Assembly (NCBI GenBank): GCA_008931825.1
Contig: QXVZ01026673.1
Location: forward strand, 1 to 29,011
DNA from: Phallusia fumigata
Taxonomy: Eukaryota; Chordata; Ascidiacea; Phlebobranchia; Ascidiidae
DNA: 29,011 nt
Direction of reading: 5' to 3'
How positions within the stretch are numbered: the first letter of the stretch is position 1; every line of letters begins with the position of its first letter. The notes below the pieces were generated by a model. That model was not told the origin of the DNA, did not search any database, and was given only the letters and a program-made list of their open reading frames with translations. Of this stretch, positions 20,601 through 28,900 are shown piece by piece. The position numbers were made by a program, and so were the translations under genes.

Positions 20601-22205
20601 CGTCTATAAGGCCATTAGGGTCAGGGAAATTTTGTGTATAAAGTGCTGTGACCAATCGAAAAAAGTTCGAGGTTGTTTTTTGGTCACAACAACGGTCAGG
20701 ACTTAGAAAGTAAGACAAATATGTCGGTAATGCTCGAATAAGCTATTGATGCACTTTAACGACCGACATATTTGAGTTTTTTAACGGCTTTCGATGCCAG
20801 CAGGTCAGTTCTAAGTATAAATCTTATCAGGCTTGTATATTGTCTTGTACGTGTGTGAAAGAAAAAAGACAACAACACTTTTGGTATTCCAAGTCGGTCA
20901 CCCATCCAAGTACTGACCAAGCCCGAGGTTGCTTAACTTCCGAGATCGAACGAGATCGGGTGCTTTCAACCTGTTGTGGTAATTCGATTCGTTTTCGAAA
21001 CCTAGGAAAAGAAGGAGAGACTTCATACCGCATGGCCAACTTGTGCTGGCTGCGTGACGACGCACTTTACTACACATTCCTTGCCCCAGTTGGAGTTCTA
21101 CTTCTTTACAATCTCGTCGTCTACTTCTTGGTGCTGCGAAAGATTACCTGGAATCGCACAGAGGTTTGGACATCGGTCACGATAAAGATATGCTTTCTTG
21201 TACTGCGTAAATTTTTCTACGTTGTGCAGCTATTTCCGGCGACTTGATAAACGTTTTAAAAATAATGCTTTGAAAATAGATTTTGAGAAGTATTTTTTAT
21301 TTCATTTTTTCCTGACGTTTTTAGAAACAAAAGCAACAAAAACAGAGTAGCCTGTTGGTCGACTTATTTGTTAGTACAAATGAGCCAAGCATATCCACAG
21401 TTTTGCATTTACAAAATGCAGAACCAGGCTATTTTATACGCTTACAATGCCTTGACGAATGTACAGTAGACCAAAAAAAGGAAGATTTGAGCTAGCTGAT
21501 ATTTTTCAGGAGAAACTTAATTGTTGTTCCAATTCTAGATTCAGTCAACAATCAAGAAAACCAGCATGACCCACGAACTTTTGTTGGGAATATCGTTAGC
21601 TGCTTGCTTGGGATTGCCTTGGATCTTCGGCTACTTCATGCTCGTTTCAACCGACTATTATTTCCAAACCATCATGTCCTGGCTCTTCACAGCATTCAAC
21701 GCTTTCCAAGTATCAAGAATTTTTTGTTAACTTTTTAACAGTTGTGTTAATTGTTGGATTCAATTAGGCATCTATTAATGTGCTTGGGGATATTTTATGC
21801 CATACACTGGCCACTTTTTTGTTATGGGATAATTTTTATTTGTCCTACTAGGACCTGTGAAAAAATGACTAGCTGTAAAAAGCAAGTGACATTCAATACA
21901 TGTCACATGTACTTGCCTGTTGATTGGATGCCGTCGTGTCGTCTGATGGGCCGTTTTATTCTGTTAGGCATGAAGTGGTTTGGCCGTGTCTGTAAAACGT
22001 TTCACATTTTGCTCAGGGGTTCTCAATTTTCATCATCAGCTGCGTGCGTCAAAACCACGTTCGCAAGCTTTGGGTGAGATACTTGGTACGCTCGAAGATC
22101 TACAAGAACATCACAAACAAACCGGTCGAGAAGGGAAATCCAGTTAACAGTAAAGTTTCTCCAACCATGTCTTCACGTCTCACTACTCGTCGCAACATCA
22201 AATGA
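5687..22205 (+). CDS. Adhesion GPCR: extracellular module, 3 EGF, HormR-like, GAIN/GPS, 7TM
   Basis: I chained these exons with matching phases: 5687-5827, 6569-6680 (or its copy 7353-7464), 8124-8223, 8584-8727, 9340-9457, 9727-9892, 10140-10266, 10835-11005, 11101-11135, 11543-11650, 12130-12291, 12690-12809, 13382-13486, 14313-14440, 15072-15221, 15782-16015, 17536-17832, 17915-18013, 18391-18528, 18716-18828, 19514-19721, 20085-20205, 21006-21163, 21539-21709, 22017-22205. They total 3615 bases, 1204 residues plus stop. The start ATG follows an in-frame TAG at 5654 and opens a signal peptide (hydrophobic FVFFVFAFCIALSSG). Order: invertebrate-type module (about 24-371), EGF (372-407), EGF-like (408-461), calcium-binding EGF (462-501), HormR-like (502-579), GAIN (580-885), 7TM (899-1160), about 45-residue tail. 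By family knowledge it should self-cleave at the GPS and signal through its tethered Stachel peptide. I cannot assign a vertebrate subfamily; the ligand is unknown. Confidence 0.9.
6510..7292. repeat. Left copy of a 784-base tandem duplication containing receptor exon 2
   Basis: This segment and 7294-8080 are near-identical direct copies that meet exactly at an undetermined base (7293). They differ by scattered substitutions and small indels, roughly a few percent by eye. Each contains one intact copy of receptor exon 2 with its acceptor (TTTTTTGCAG) and donor (AAAG/GTCAGA) plus flanking intron. The feature is either a real recent duplication or two alleles laid end to end; see findings. Confidence 0.9.
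7294..8080. repeat. Right copy of the 784-base tandem duplication
   Basis: The second copy begins at the base after the n with CCAGAGTATACAAGCGG, matching CCAGAGTATACAAACGG at 6510, and runs to about 8080, where both copies end in ACATCAAAATTGATGA. Its exon (7353-7464) differs from the first in one silent change and one replacement (ATA-CAA-TGG against ATA-TCA-TGG, Gln to Ser, before the conserved WRCTSGC). Confidence 0.9.
11543..12809 (+). other. Three EGF-type exons of the receptor, all phase 1-1
   Basis: Exons 11543-11650, 12130-12291 and 12690-12809 each begin and end in phase 1, the classic arrangement for shuffled EGF modules. The first reads SCFPNRCNNGGHC with six cysteines. The second has GSCWNSGYC and CICVTGFQGKHC preceded by an extra cysteine-containing stretch. 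The third begins DNDEC and has CTNTVGSFEC, the calcium-binding EGF pattern with the Asn/Asp hydroxylation signature. They should act in calcium-dependent extracellular contacts. Confidence 0.9.
12411..12628. mobile_element. hAT-like MITE in a receptor intron
   Basis: The left end CCAGTGGTTCCCAACG and the reverse complement of the right end CCAGTGGTCCAAAACC form short terminal inverted repeats. The interior is AT-rich with G-runs and no coding potential. I found no clean target duplication. The right end resembles the start of another element at 28399. It lies in the intron between the second and third EGF exons. Confidence 0.6.
12885..13380. repeat. Diverged tandem duplication in the intron before exon 13
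   Basis: A segment beginning AATTTAACCCTAGTTTTACG near 12888 recurs in altered form near 13150 (AATTTAAGCCGTTTTACG). Both then carry TTTGCACA, a block with ACTATTT and ATTACAGC, and finally a form of ATCGCTGAAA or ATCGCTAAAA followed by CCGAAGATATTTG or CCGAAAATATTTG. The period is about 260 bases with strong divergence. This is an eye alignment. Confidence 0.45.
13680..13860. repeat. Foldback element, copy 1
   Basis: The left arm begins CTGCCAGAAAATTTG near 13684 and the right arm ends AAGTTCTCTGGCAGTTATG near 13845, inverted relative to each other, with GTGAATACATT and TGTATTCACTA inside. The centre has AACAGCGATTGTCGAAATG. It abuts the undetermined base at 13861 and is followed by a second copy. 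Confidence 0.7.
13862..14090. repeat. Foldback element, copy 2
   Basis: The left arm (GTTAAAACATACCTGCCAGA near 13904, with GTGAATACATT and TTGCAAACATTTCG) is the inverted complement of the right arm (CGAAACGTTTGCAACG through AGTTCTCTGGCAGTTATG, about 14017-14078). Between the arms is CACTGATGATGACAACAGCG. The same family occurs at 28015-28262 and, degraded, near 26830-26930. No coding capacity is visible, so it would be mobilised in trans if at all. Confidence 0.75.
14585..14635. repeat. TA/CA microsatellite
   Basis: An alternating run (TATGTATATACACACATGC then ATATATATAAATATATATA) lies in the intron between receptor exons 14 and 15. Confidence 0.8.
16184..16256 (-). pseudogene. tRNA-like sequence (tRNA pseudogene or SINE head)
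   Basis: On the minus strand a 73-base cloverleaf can be read. The D-arm is GCTCAGTTGGCAGAGC and the T-arm is GTGGGTTCGAATCCCAC, which is perfect. The acceptor arms CTCTGCG and CGCAGGC mismatch only at the first pair. Internal Pol III A and B boxes are therefore intact. The anticodon arm is poor: stem GCCAA/TAGGC has one mismatch, and the loop CCCCGGA lacks T33 and would give CCG. It sits antisense in a receptor intron. A tRNA-derived pseudogene or SINE piece is more likely than a working tRNA. Confidence 0.7.
16775..17010. repeat. Direct repeat split by an undetermined base
   Basis: ATATTTATTCGGTAGCTGTT starts at 16775 and again at 16889, immediately after the n at 16888. Both copies go on with GGGCTGACTG, then ATAGGGG, then GAAACAAAT and AAAGCCATT[A/G]TTAACATATAG. 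The left copy lacks about 35 bases present in the right one. Confidence 0.85.
17152..17345. repeat. Long inverted repeat (foldback MITE) in a receptor intron
   Basis: The left arm carries AGATGCGTCTACCGG, then TCTCGCGGCAAGCAG, GGGGCATTTACACCAGCCG and ACCAAA. The right arm carries the inverted complements TTTGGT, CGGCTGGTGTAAATGCCCC, CTGCTTGTCGCGAGA and GTAGACGCATCT. Arms of about 80 bases surround a loop near 17236-17261. There is no protein-coding content and no obvious target duplication. Confidence 0.8.
18124..18270 (+). repeat. tRNA-related repeat fragments
   Basis: TGTCTGAATGTGGGTCAAGCG at about 18124 recurs as TGTCTGAATGTTGGTCAAGCG at about 18224, about 100 bases apart. The first is followed at a tRNA-like distance by AGGTTCGAACTC, a good Pol III B box. 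This suggests decayed tRNA-derived SINE pieces in the intron before the GPS exon. Confidence 0.45.
18391..18528 (+). other. GPS exon of the receptor (autoproteolysis site)
   Basis: This 46-codon, phase 0-0 exon (residues 840-885) encodes the GPCR proteolysis site. Visible are C846, the FWD motif at 848-850, C861, and C873/C875 in CECNHMTTFALLV. By family rule cleavage falls between M878 and T879, leaving a tethered agonist that starts TTFALLV. The catalytic triad H-x-T is present, so cleavage competence is expected. Confidence 0.95.
18894..18960 (+). repeat. SINE-like element, copy A
   Basis: CCAAGATGGTCGAGTGGTTG followed by GAGCGACCGCCTTGTGTTCGC looks like the 5' half of a Leu/Ser-type tRNA with an A box (TGGTCGAGTGG). 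A related copy starts at 20333. I see no clear B box or tail. Confidence 0.45.
19230..19445. repeat. Three degenerate tandem units, period about 75
   Basis: Units start near 19230, 19311 and 19384. Each contains a variant of AACA(C)AAG[G/T/A]CAC[G/A]G followed by TTTAGGAGTAAGTAGCTC, TGTAAAGAGTAGCTC or CTTGAAGAGGACCTTA. Related sequence (AACACAAGATACAGACTTG, AAGTAGCTT) begins the foldback element at 13862, so the two families are linked. Confidence 0.6.
20333..20400 (+). repeat. SINE-like element, copy B
   Basis: CCAAGATGGCCGAGT, then GCGACCGCATTGTGCTCGCA, matches copy A at 18894 in order and spacing. It lies in the intron between receptor exons 22 and 23. Confidence 0.45.
20717..20775. repeat. 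Perfect 13-base inverted repeat
   Basis: CAAATATGTCGGT and ACCGACATATTTG are perfect inverted complements about 32 bases apart in the intron before exon 23. They could be the centre of an old foldback element or a hairpin; no coding content. Confidence 0.6.
20868..20986 (-). rRNA. 5S rRNA-like sequence, antisense in a receptor intron
   Basis: Read on the minus strand, about 119 bases match 5S rRNA: AAAGCACCCGATCTCGTTCG, ATCTCGGAAGTTAAGCAACC, TCGGGCTTGG, and AGTACTTGGATGGGTGACCG then GGAATACC. The internal Pol III control region (A box, C box GGATGGGTGACCG) is intact. AGGTTG and CAACCT can still pair as helix II. A T6 run follows the 3' end directly and would terminate Pol III. The extreme 5' end is altered, so helix I does not close well. 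That favours a 5S pseudogene or a 5S-derived element over a standard functional gene. It ends about 20 bases before receptor exon 23. Confidence 0.85.
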
Positions 22206-22342
22206 ATGACAGATTGAGACTTTCTTTTGTGAATGTACATATCCCGTGCATTTCGAAATGTTTTGTGCCGCCGCATCTGTAAATGGTATCAGGCGATTAA
22301 CTGACTATGATGGCATCGATGGCACTTGTGCAAAAAAGTGTG

Positions 22343-22348
22343 AATAAA
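22343..22348 (+). promoter_or_regulatory. Poly(A) signal of the receptor gene
   Basis: AATAAA lies 138 bases after the receptor stop codon and is the first good signal. It gives a short 3' untranslated region. Confidence 0.75.
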
Positions 22349-22661
22349 TTTCAAAAAAGATAATAAGCGTCTGATTTTTACAGAGAAAAGTTTTAAACCG
22401 TGTTTAATTATTTAGAAGCACACTGCAATATGCTTCATATTTTAATAATTCCTGAACATGGTACTTTTTATGATTCGTTTGGTATATTCAAAGCACGTAA
22501 AACATTAATAAACAAGTCATCTTAAATAACACAAAAAAAACACAAACAAAACAAAATAAATAACGACACGCATCAGCGAATATGACGTGTTCTCAATAAG
22601 GGGACTTTTTACTTTCATTTACAACTCATGTTTTGTTACCCAGTATTGAGGTAAAATTAAA
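22349..22661. other. Short intergenic spacer before the RWDD2-like gene
   Basis: About 310 AT-rich bases with A-runs near 22533-22562 separate the receptor from the next gene on the same strand. The downstream promoter should lie here, but I recognise no core element. Confidence 0.6.
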
Positions 22662-23904
22662 ATGGTGGAAGCTGTGGAAATGCAGCTTTCTGAGGTGGAA
22701 GTGTTGCAGAGTATTTTTCCAAACGACAACGAAGTCGTGATTGGAGACTTGGTAACTTATGCTACGATGAAGAGATATGTAGAAACGAATGGCAAATCAG
22801 CAAGGCCATCTAAAATGTTGCCCTTAACGCTAAACTTGACCAGCGAAGAACCGCGGTGCGTCATAGAGATGAAAACATCCCTCCCACTAAACTATCCATT
22901 AGATGAACTGCCTGAGATTTTTCTGAGGTAACATAAACCCTTAAAGCTGTTTTGTATAGATATCTTAAAGATGAAAGTTGGTGATAAATTTATGTTTGTT
23001 TTTAGATGTGATAAAATGATGCGTAATGTGCAACAGAAGTTTAATGAAGATTTAATCGACTTCAAAAGTACGATGGAATTGGGTGAAATTTGTCTTTATC
23101 AGGTACAGTATGAAAACTGTGGTCAGGCAGTGATCATGTGATAAGGAAGTGGGTTTATGGTGTTTTGTTTTAGTAGGTAATAGGTATTTGTTTGGGACTG
23201 TTAATAATTTGTTACCACTGGGCTGGTGCATTGTTACTCCAAATTCTAGCTCAGGAAAAGGGCTAGACAAGAACAAAACTATTGTGAGTGCATGCTAACG
23301 AGTACCACTGGGTCATCTGGGGGCTTTTGTGATTTTGTATTCTTTTTCTCTCTTGCAAGCTACAATTCCAAAATGAAAACCATAGTTTTGTTTTTCTAGA
23401 TAGCACAGTGGGCATTAGATAATATACAACAATACCTGAAGATCACAGATGCAAATGTCACTGATGAAAAAGCAATTCCACAAGTATCAGACAATGCAAC
23501 TTTNACAACTGTGGCCCCGTTTTTAAATTTTTGTTTGGCATTGAGGGAAAACTGCCCTCTACAAAATAGAAAATTCTTGTAGGTGTGTATAGAATTTGCA
23601 AAAAAGCCATTTGCTTTTCATTTAAAATGAAGTGCTACCAGTTTTTCTGTTTAGGCTCAGAAGGCAAACTTGGAAACGACTGACTATTGCTCACAGAACT
23701 GATGAAACAGCTACAGAGGAAAGTAAGAGAACAATAGAAAGTTTCCGAAAATTTCACACCGCAGTTGCGGAGATGGATTTCGGTGTCCATGGAGGAAGAG
23801 ACTATCACATGGATTTGGGAAAATTTCTAGAGTATTTGACAGATCATGACAGCAAACCCATTTTTGAGATACTGTTTGGAGTACAAGGAACTCCAAAAAC
23901 CTGA
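22662..23904 (+). CDS. RWDD2: RWDD2-like protein (RWD domain plus DUF1115), middle missing
   Basis: Exon 22662-22927 encodes the start of an RWD domain (SEVEVLQSIFPND, with LPLNYPLDELPEIFLR as the YPxxxP-type signature). Exon 23006-23102 continues it (phase 2), and exon 23400 onward gives IAQWALDNIQQYL at phase 0. The last exon, 23655-23904, matches the C-terminal part of the RWDD2 DUF1115 region (RRQTWKRLTIAHRTDE, then GGRDYHMDLGKFLEYL and FEILFGVQG) and ends in TGA. Between them the first half of DUF1115, about 55-60 residues in RWDD2A/B, is absent. An undetermined base lies at 23504 just where that segment should start. After the n the frame stays open only to TAG at 23579-23581 and looks unlike the family. 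Either an exon was lost in assembly or the gene is damaged. RWDD2 function is poorly known; RWD domains bind other proteins. Confidence 0.85.
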
Positions 23905-24218
23905 TGTTGATTCCACGCTACTTCAATTTCTTTTAAATGTGTCAAGGTGCTTTGTTGTCAGTAGATGCTGATGAGGTCTTCAAGAGGGTCTTATGGTGCA
24001 ATGTGTATGCCATCTCAAGTAGCAAATATTATGAACAAATTCACATTGTTTAAAATATGATTTCTATGTTCTCCTACCCAAGTGTATTCATCCCTTGCTA
24101 AGTTTTGGGCCAATCCACTCAAATGAAGCCATTGGGGTAGGTTTGCAAAGTTGAGAGCCTATGCATTGACTACTCCTAAAATTTAGGACGTTACAGCAAT
24201 GTTAGCACTTAGTAGGCA

Positions 24219-24224
24219 AATAAA
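24219..24224 (+). promoter_or_regulatory. Possible poly(A) signal of the RWDD2-like gene
   Basis: AATAAA occurs about 315 bases after the stop codon. Nothing closer on this strand fits. Confidence 0.5.
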
Positions 24225-25929
24225 CGAAGCAGTTTATTTCCAAGATTCGAGACTGGTGTCTTTGCCCATCCTAAGTTTAGTCATATCATTATGCCGTTCT
24301 AAAACTGTTAGTTAAATCATGTTTTCATGTAATAACTTCCACTACTTCAGGGTCATTACAGTTACCTTTGTGACAACATTGAATCACTGACGAGCACATC
24401 AACTCTATGTAACATAATCCAGGTCACTGACCAAAGTAATCCTGCCGGTTATTTAATAGACCAGCCACTTCTTCATCATTTTTGGTCTGTAAATCGTTCA
24501 GTCAGTTTTCACTAGAGGCAACATAATTTGAAAGAAACATTAAAGAAAAAGAGCTTTACGGCAAATAGACTGCCTGTCTGTCTGTCTGGCACACCCAACA
24601 CATGCAATCTTGTCTGTGTCGTTTTACTATAAACAGTATCAGAAAAAACACACTGAAAAAGTAAGGTGGTTGAGCTCAAACAAGTACATGACACAACCAA
24701 CTGAATAGGTTACGAAGCAGACAACTATAATGCAACATAGTGTGGCAGTACACATCAGATAAACAGCAGATAATGTGGCATAAATAACATTTTGCTAAAA
24801 CCAGGTACCATCGCATTTGGTAGTTTAAAATAAATAACGTTTTTTAAAGCTTCTTGATACACCAATTGATAGCAGAATCTGGGTGAAAAAAACAATGTTG
24901 TTTCAGGGGAAGAATTAACTACCAGTTGATATTGATCATTTTTCGAAAAGTCTCGTGTGACTGTAAGAACTGGAAAACAACATATGGAGTGACATGTGTA
25001 GGGAATAGCATTAATTGGAAAGCTAATCATGTAACTTAAAATAGCTTAAAGTTAGCAAGTAGGATGCATCTATAAAATAACAATATCTAACTTCAACTTA
25101 ACATTTTGACAAAGTGTAATGTGATAAGGCAGAAACAGCGTTGGTCTTATATGCTGGTTTATCAATAATTCACAAAAAACATCAGTGTCTATAACTGTAC
25201 CAGTTCCTCTGAAATGGCAAGGTGCATGCCAGAAAAGTTTAGAGCTATGTTACTAGCGGCATATACGGTCTAGGTGTTATTGGATTTGGGATTTAGTGGA
25301 TCAATGCCTTAAGCTGCTTGATTGTTTTTTTGGAAATTTGGGTGAGAAGACGACTTTAATCAACACATAGGGTTCCATTGGGTTAGAGGAATGGGTTGGA
25401 AAGGGGAATCACCTACTTTACCCACCTTGCCATTTCAGAGTGAGCCCCAGTTGAAATAATAAATGAGGTTCAGTATTTTTGTTTGTGAGCAAAATTTTCT
25501 AGTTGTCTTTAGAAAGCTTCGGATAACTTGTTCTTTGCAGAAAAATCTTAAATCGCCAGTTTTATGGCAAAATGAAATCTTCATTGTTTTCTCACACACT
25601 CCTTTTTTATCCAATTATTTCCGATCTGTCCAAAGTGACTACGTGGTCTGGCAGAACTTTTTCCATGAGTGCCAATGCCAAGCAAAATGTGAGTAAGTTT
25701 TTAGGCAATTAAGTGAAGACCAAGTAAAAAGGGACAACGTACGGCGTAAAGGCCAAACCTTTAGAATTGTAATTCATTGCTCTGAAAATGCCGACTAAGT
25801 ACCAAAAAAATGGGCACGAAAACAGATTTGTCCTGTGACCCAAAGTATACAAAAAAATTTGGCTCAAGACCCAAGCTCTTGCCTTTAGAATAGAGTAGCA
25901 GGGCGTGGTAAAAAACAAAAGATAGATTT
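24225..25929. other. Intergenic region between convergent genes
   Basis: No coding exon is supported on either strand. It holds a short TCTG/CTGT run near 24572-24588 and the inverted-repeat element at 25207-25440. The BRPF 3' untranslated region must start at its right edge, but I found no clear poly(A) signal on the minus strand. Confidence 0.55.
25207..25440. mobile_element. MITE-like element with perfect 18-base terminal inverted repeats
   Basis: CTCTGAAATGGCAAGGTG at 25207-25224 is the exact reverse complement of CACCTTGCCATTTCAGAG at 25423-25440. The 198-base interior has no coding potential. Flanking bases (ACCAGTTC and TGAGCCCC) show no target duplication. Confidence 0.7.
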
Positions 25930-28900
25930 TCACGTAGAGACTGGGATGTTTGCCAAATCAAGTAAGTCGGCGTCTTCAATTTCATCATCGCTGTCTGGTA
26001 TTTGACCAGTGACTCTGCTTCTGTGGAGCAAAGCCCGGTTGAAAGCTGACTCGACGTTCTTACGGATAGCAGGCCGTCTTCCCTCGCCCAGTTTAGCCTG
26101 GTCCGCTTTTTCATCGACGCCCAGCGCTTCGAGTTTGTTGCGTGGCAACCACTGCCTGTAAACGCAAGTTTGGGTGTGTTAAGTGAAGCGGTTATCGGGA
26201 AAAAGATTAAGGTTCTTTGCAGGTTTTGTTTTTGAGCGTCCAAGTTTATTTCAAGTCGCAATGAAACATGATTGGGGACGGTATTGCATTTAAATATGAG
26301 ACAATATTAGAAAATATGAGTTTGCTTGATCTACACATAAAATATATACCCCATAAAAATTTTGTTCAAGAACATGAAATAAAATGTAAAAATTTTCCTA
26401 AATAGAGTATTACATACCAGCTTAATAGATCGACTGTTTGTTACAAAAAAACAGAACAGCAACCAGAGATAGAAACTCTCTGTGTAGCTCAATGCTGATA
26501 CTAGCAAATAAACATTAACATAACACTCTACCATGTGCGCTTTGTGTCGAAGAAGAGCACCAAATAGAGACGGCGATTCCCATTTTCAACACGCTTGTCG
26601 CCAACTTGCAAAACATCCAGGGGAGGAACTGGTATGGGGACACCGTTGTGCAAACATCCGTTGCGAGGCATTTTCGGGTTGATCAGCTGAGACAAGGCAT
26701 AAAGTTTTTTTACGGTTAAATACACACAAATTTAGAAAGATCGGAACCGGTTCTATTCGAATAGTGAGCTGACAAGGAAAAAGTAGTTTTGGCGAAACAC
26801 GTTTTACGGACTTTGAGAGTTGCCCAAATAACTGCCAGAGAACTTGCATATAATGAACATAGGAACATTAGCGATTGTTGCAACGATTGCGAAACAATCC
26901 ATTCACTATAACCCAAATCTATTCACTATAAAGTTACGTTTTAAATTGTTTAACCCCGTTAACACTGGGTTTTCCAGTTCGGTTTTTGCCTCACGTGCTT
27001 TGTTGCTCTATGTTGATGTCACTTCACTTACCAGCGCGGGATAGGGAGGGTAGCCTCGGCATTTCGCCCAGACAAGGTCGAGAAAGTCGATATGCGGGAG
27101 GTCGTCGTCTTCGAATTCGTCCTCCGTCGCGGAAGCGCAACTCTGCTTGCGGAAATGCTCGCCCGAACCGTCTGTGGGAAAAACAGTTGCATGATTTACG
27201 TACCTTACCACGTAAAAAAGTAAACTCGTATTTGCTGCTGAAAAATGCATTTAAATGCATGGTTCAATGTCGGTTTTGGGGAATTTTGGTTTGATACAAT
27301 GGGTTCAAGATACAGTGCACAACTTCAGAGACCGACTTATCATGTGTGCAGGTGTGAAGAAATTTACTGAGCTTTTCCTGACCAAACGGGGATAACAAAC
27401 CGGCGTTGCACAGAAACAAATACCAGAGTGCAAACAATACGTGTCGCTTTTATGGAAGGGGACGAACATCAAATATTGCTGATTTTTTATGTTTTGGGGT
27501 CTTCTGGGTTAATCGATGGGTAATATGGGGTCAAAGGTTACATTGTACAACGTCATATACATGTGTCATATGTGTCTATCATGAGTGCAAATTTTAAAAC
27601 GACTCTTTCTTGACCAAAACGTGGGAACAAACCGGCGTTAGACAAAAAAAAACACAATTGCTTTTTTTGAAGTTTTACGTTTTGGGGCTTGTGGATTAAG
27701 CAATGGGTAATACGGGGTCAAAAGTTACAGCGCACAAAATGTGTGCAAGTTTTAAACTTTTTGACCAAACCGGAGGAAGAACCAAAAAATCAAGAGTTAA
27801 AATATCGCGCGCCCCTTTCTTAGAAGGAAGGGGGGCATACCCTTGTAAACCACACTTTATAACTTCTATGACGAGGACCTACCACCAAGTATAAGACCAG
27901 GACGATCATCGTTGGAGGTTTCGCTTGTTCCATCTGACACGGATGATCGGATGAGGACGTCGCCGCAACTCTGACTCCGCTTCTTCTTCGGACTTCGTTT
28001 CTTCCTGGAGTAGGATGGGAACACAAGATTTTATTCAAGTAGCTTAAATATACACGTTAGTGCCAGATAACTTGAAACGGATTTATTGCAATCCATGACG
28101 TCACTAATTACGTCACATTTTCCGTTTACCTCACTTGTGCGAATAACGAACGATTTTGAGCTTCTCGTGGTTATGCACTGATGATGACGACAGCGATTGC
28201 CGAAACGTTCGCAATAAAATGTATTCACTACATACGTGTTCTGGCAGTTATGTTACTAAACAGGATACTTTGAATCATTATTATACCCAATGTCAATATT
28301 GACCTTTACGAGGTCAACAGGGGAAAATTGCACTGTGGAGTTAAGTGGAGGATGTTAGTTAAGATTCATGATAAGAGTAGTATTTCTTTTTAGATAGACC
28401 AGTGGTTCCAAACCTTTTAACATTACTTTATATCACTTCCTGTCTAGTAGGGGAGGAATAAACAGTTCCAAACCAAGCAAAGGGGGAATGCATCAAAAAA
28501 GACTGGGAATCAATGAAAAAGAGCAACTAACAGCTACAGTAAAATTAGGTTTACTTGACTAACTTTGGACTAACAAGCAGAGTTGGATCTTGAGCTGAAT
28601 GTAATATTGACTTGATTGTTCTGTCGTTGTGTAACAACAATGAGTTGAAATCGAAAATTTTGTGACATGTAATTGTAATTTGTAATCAATTACAATTCTC
28701 AGAACAATTGTAATTGTAATTCATATTTTTAACGACAGAGTAATTGTAATTGTAATGTAATTCAAAAATTTGTCAGAATAATTGTAATTGTAATTTGAGT
28801 AAAATCATGTAATTGATCCAACTCTGCTAATAAGTGATGACACAGAAAAAAATTCGCTGGGGGTATAAGATTGAGTACGAACCTCTTCATCGTCCCATTG

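Larger units (their letters stand above)
18716..22205 (+). other. Seven-transmembrane exons of the receptor
   Basis: Six exons (18716-18828, 19514-19721, 20085-20205, 21006-21163, 21539-21709, 22017-22205) encode helices 1-7. TM1 lies near 900-921 and TM2 near 935-952. C961 at the top of TM3 can pair with C1046 of extracellular loop 2 (NLCWLRDDALYY). TM6 contains LGLPWIFGYFML, and TM7 runs into FNAFQGFSIFII, the usual class B2 ending. The cytoplasmic tail is short and basic. Confidence 0.93.

Noticed and set aside
21325-21369. Possible 15-codon cassette exon in intracellular loop 3 of the receptor (TTTTTAG acceptor, GTTAGT donor, phase 0-0).
   Set aside because: Exons 21006-21163 and 21539-21709 already join into a normal-length loop, the insert is Gln/Lys-rich and low in information, and no family resemblance supports it.
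24572-24590. TCTG/CTGT run as a possible CRISPR-like or functional repeat.
   Set aside because: It is a simple microsatellite of only a few units in a eukaryotic spacer.
25761-26261. Minus-strand open frame of 166 codons overlapping the last BRPF exon.
   Set aside because: The true BRPF frame differs and matches the family through WQWLPRNKL; this one is a shadow that extends into intron and 3' sequence.
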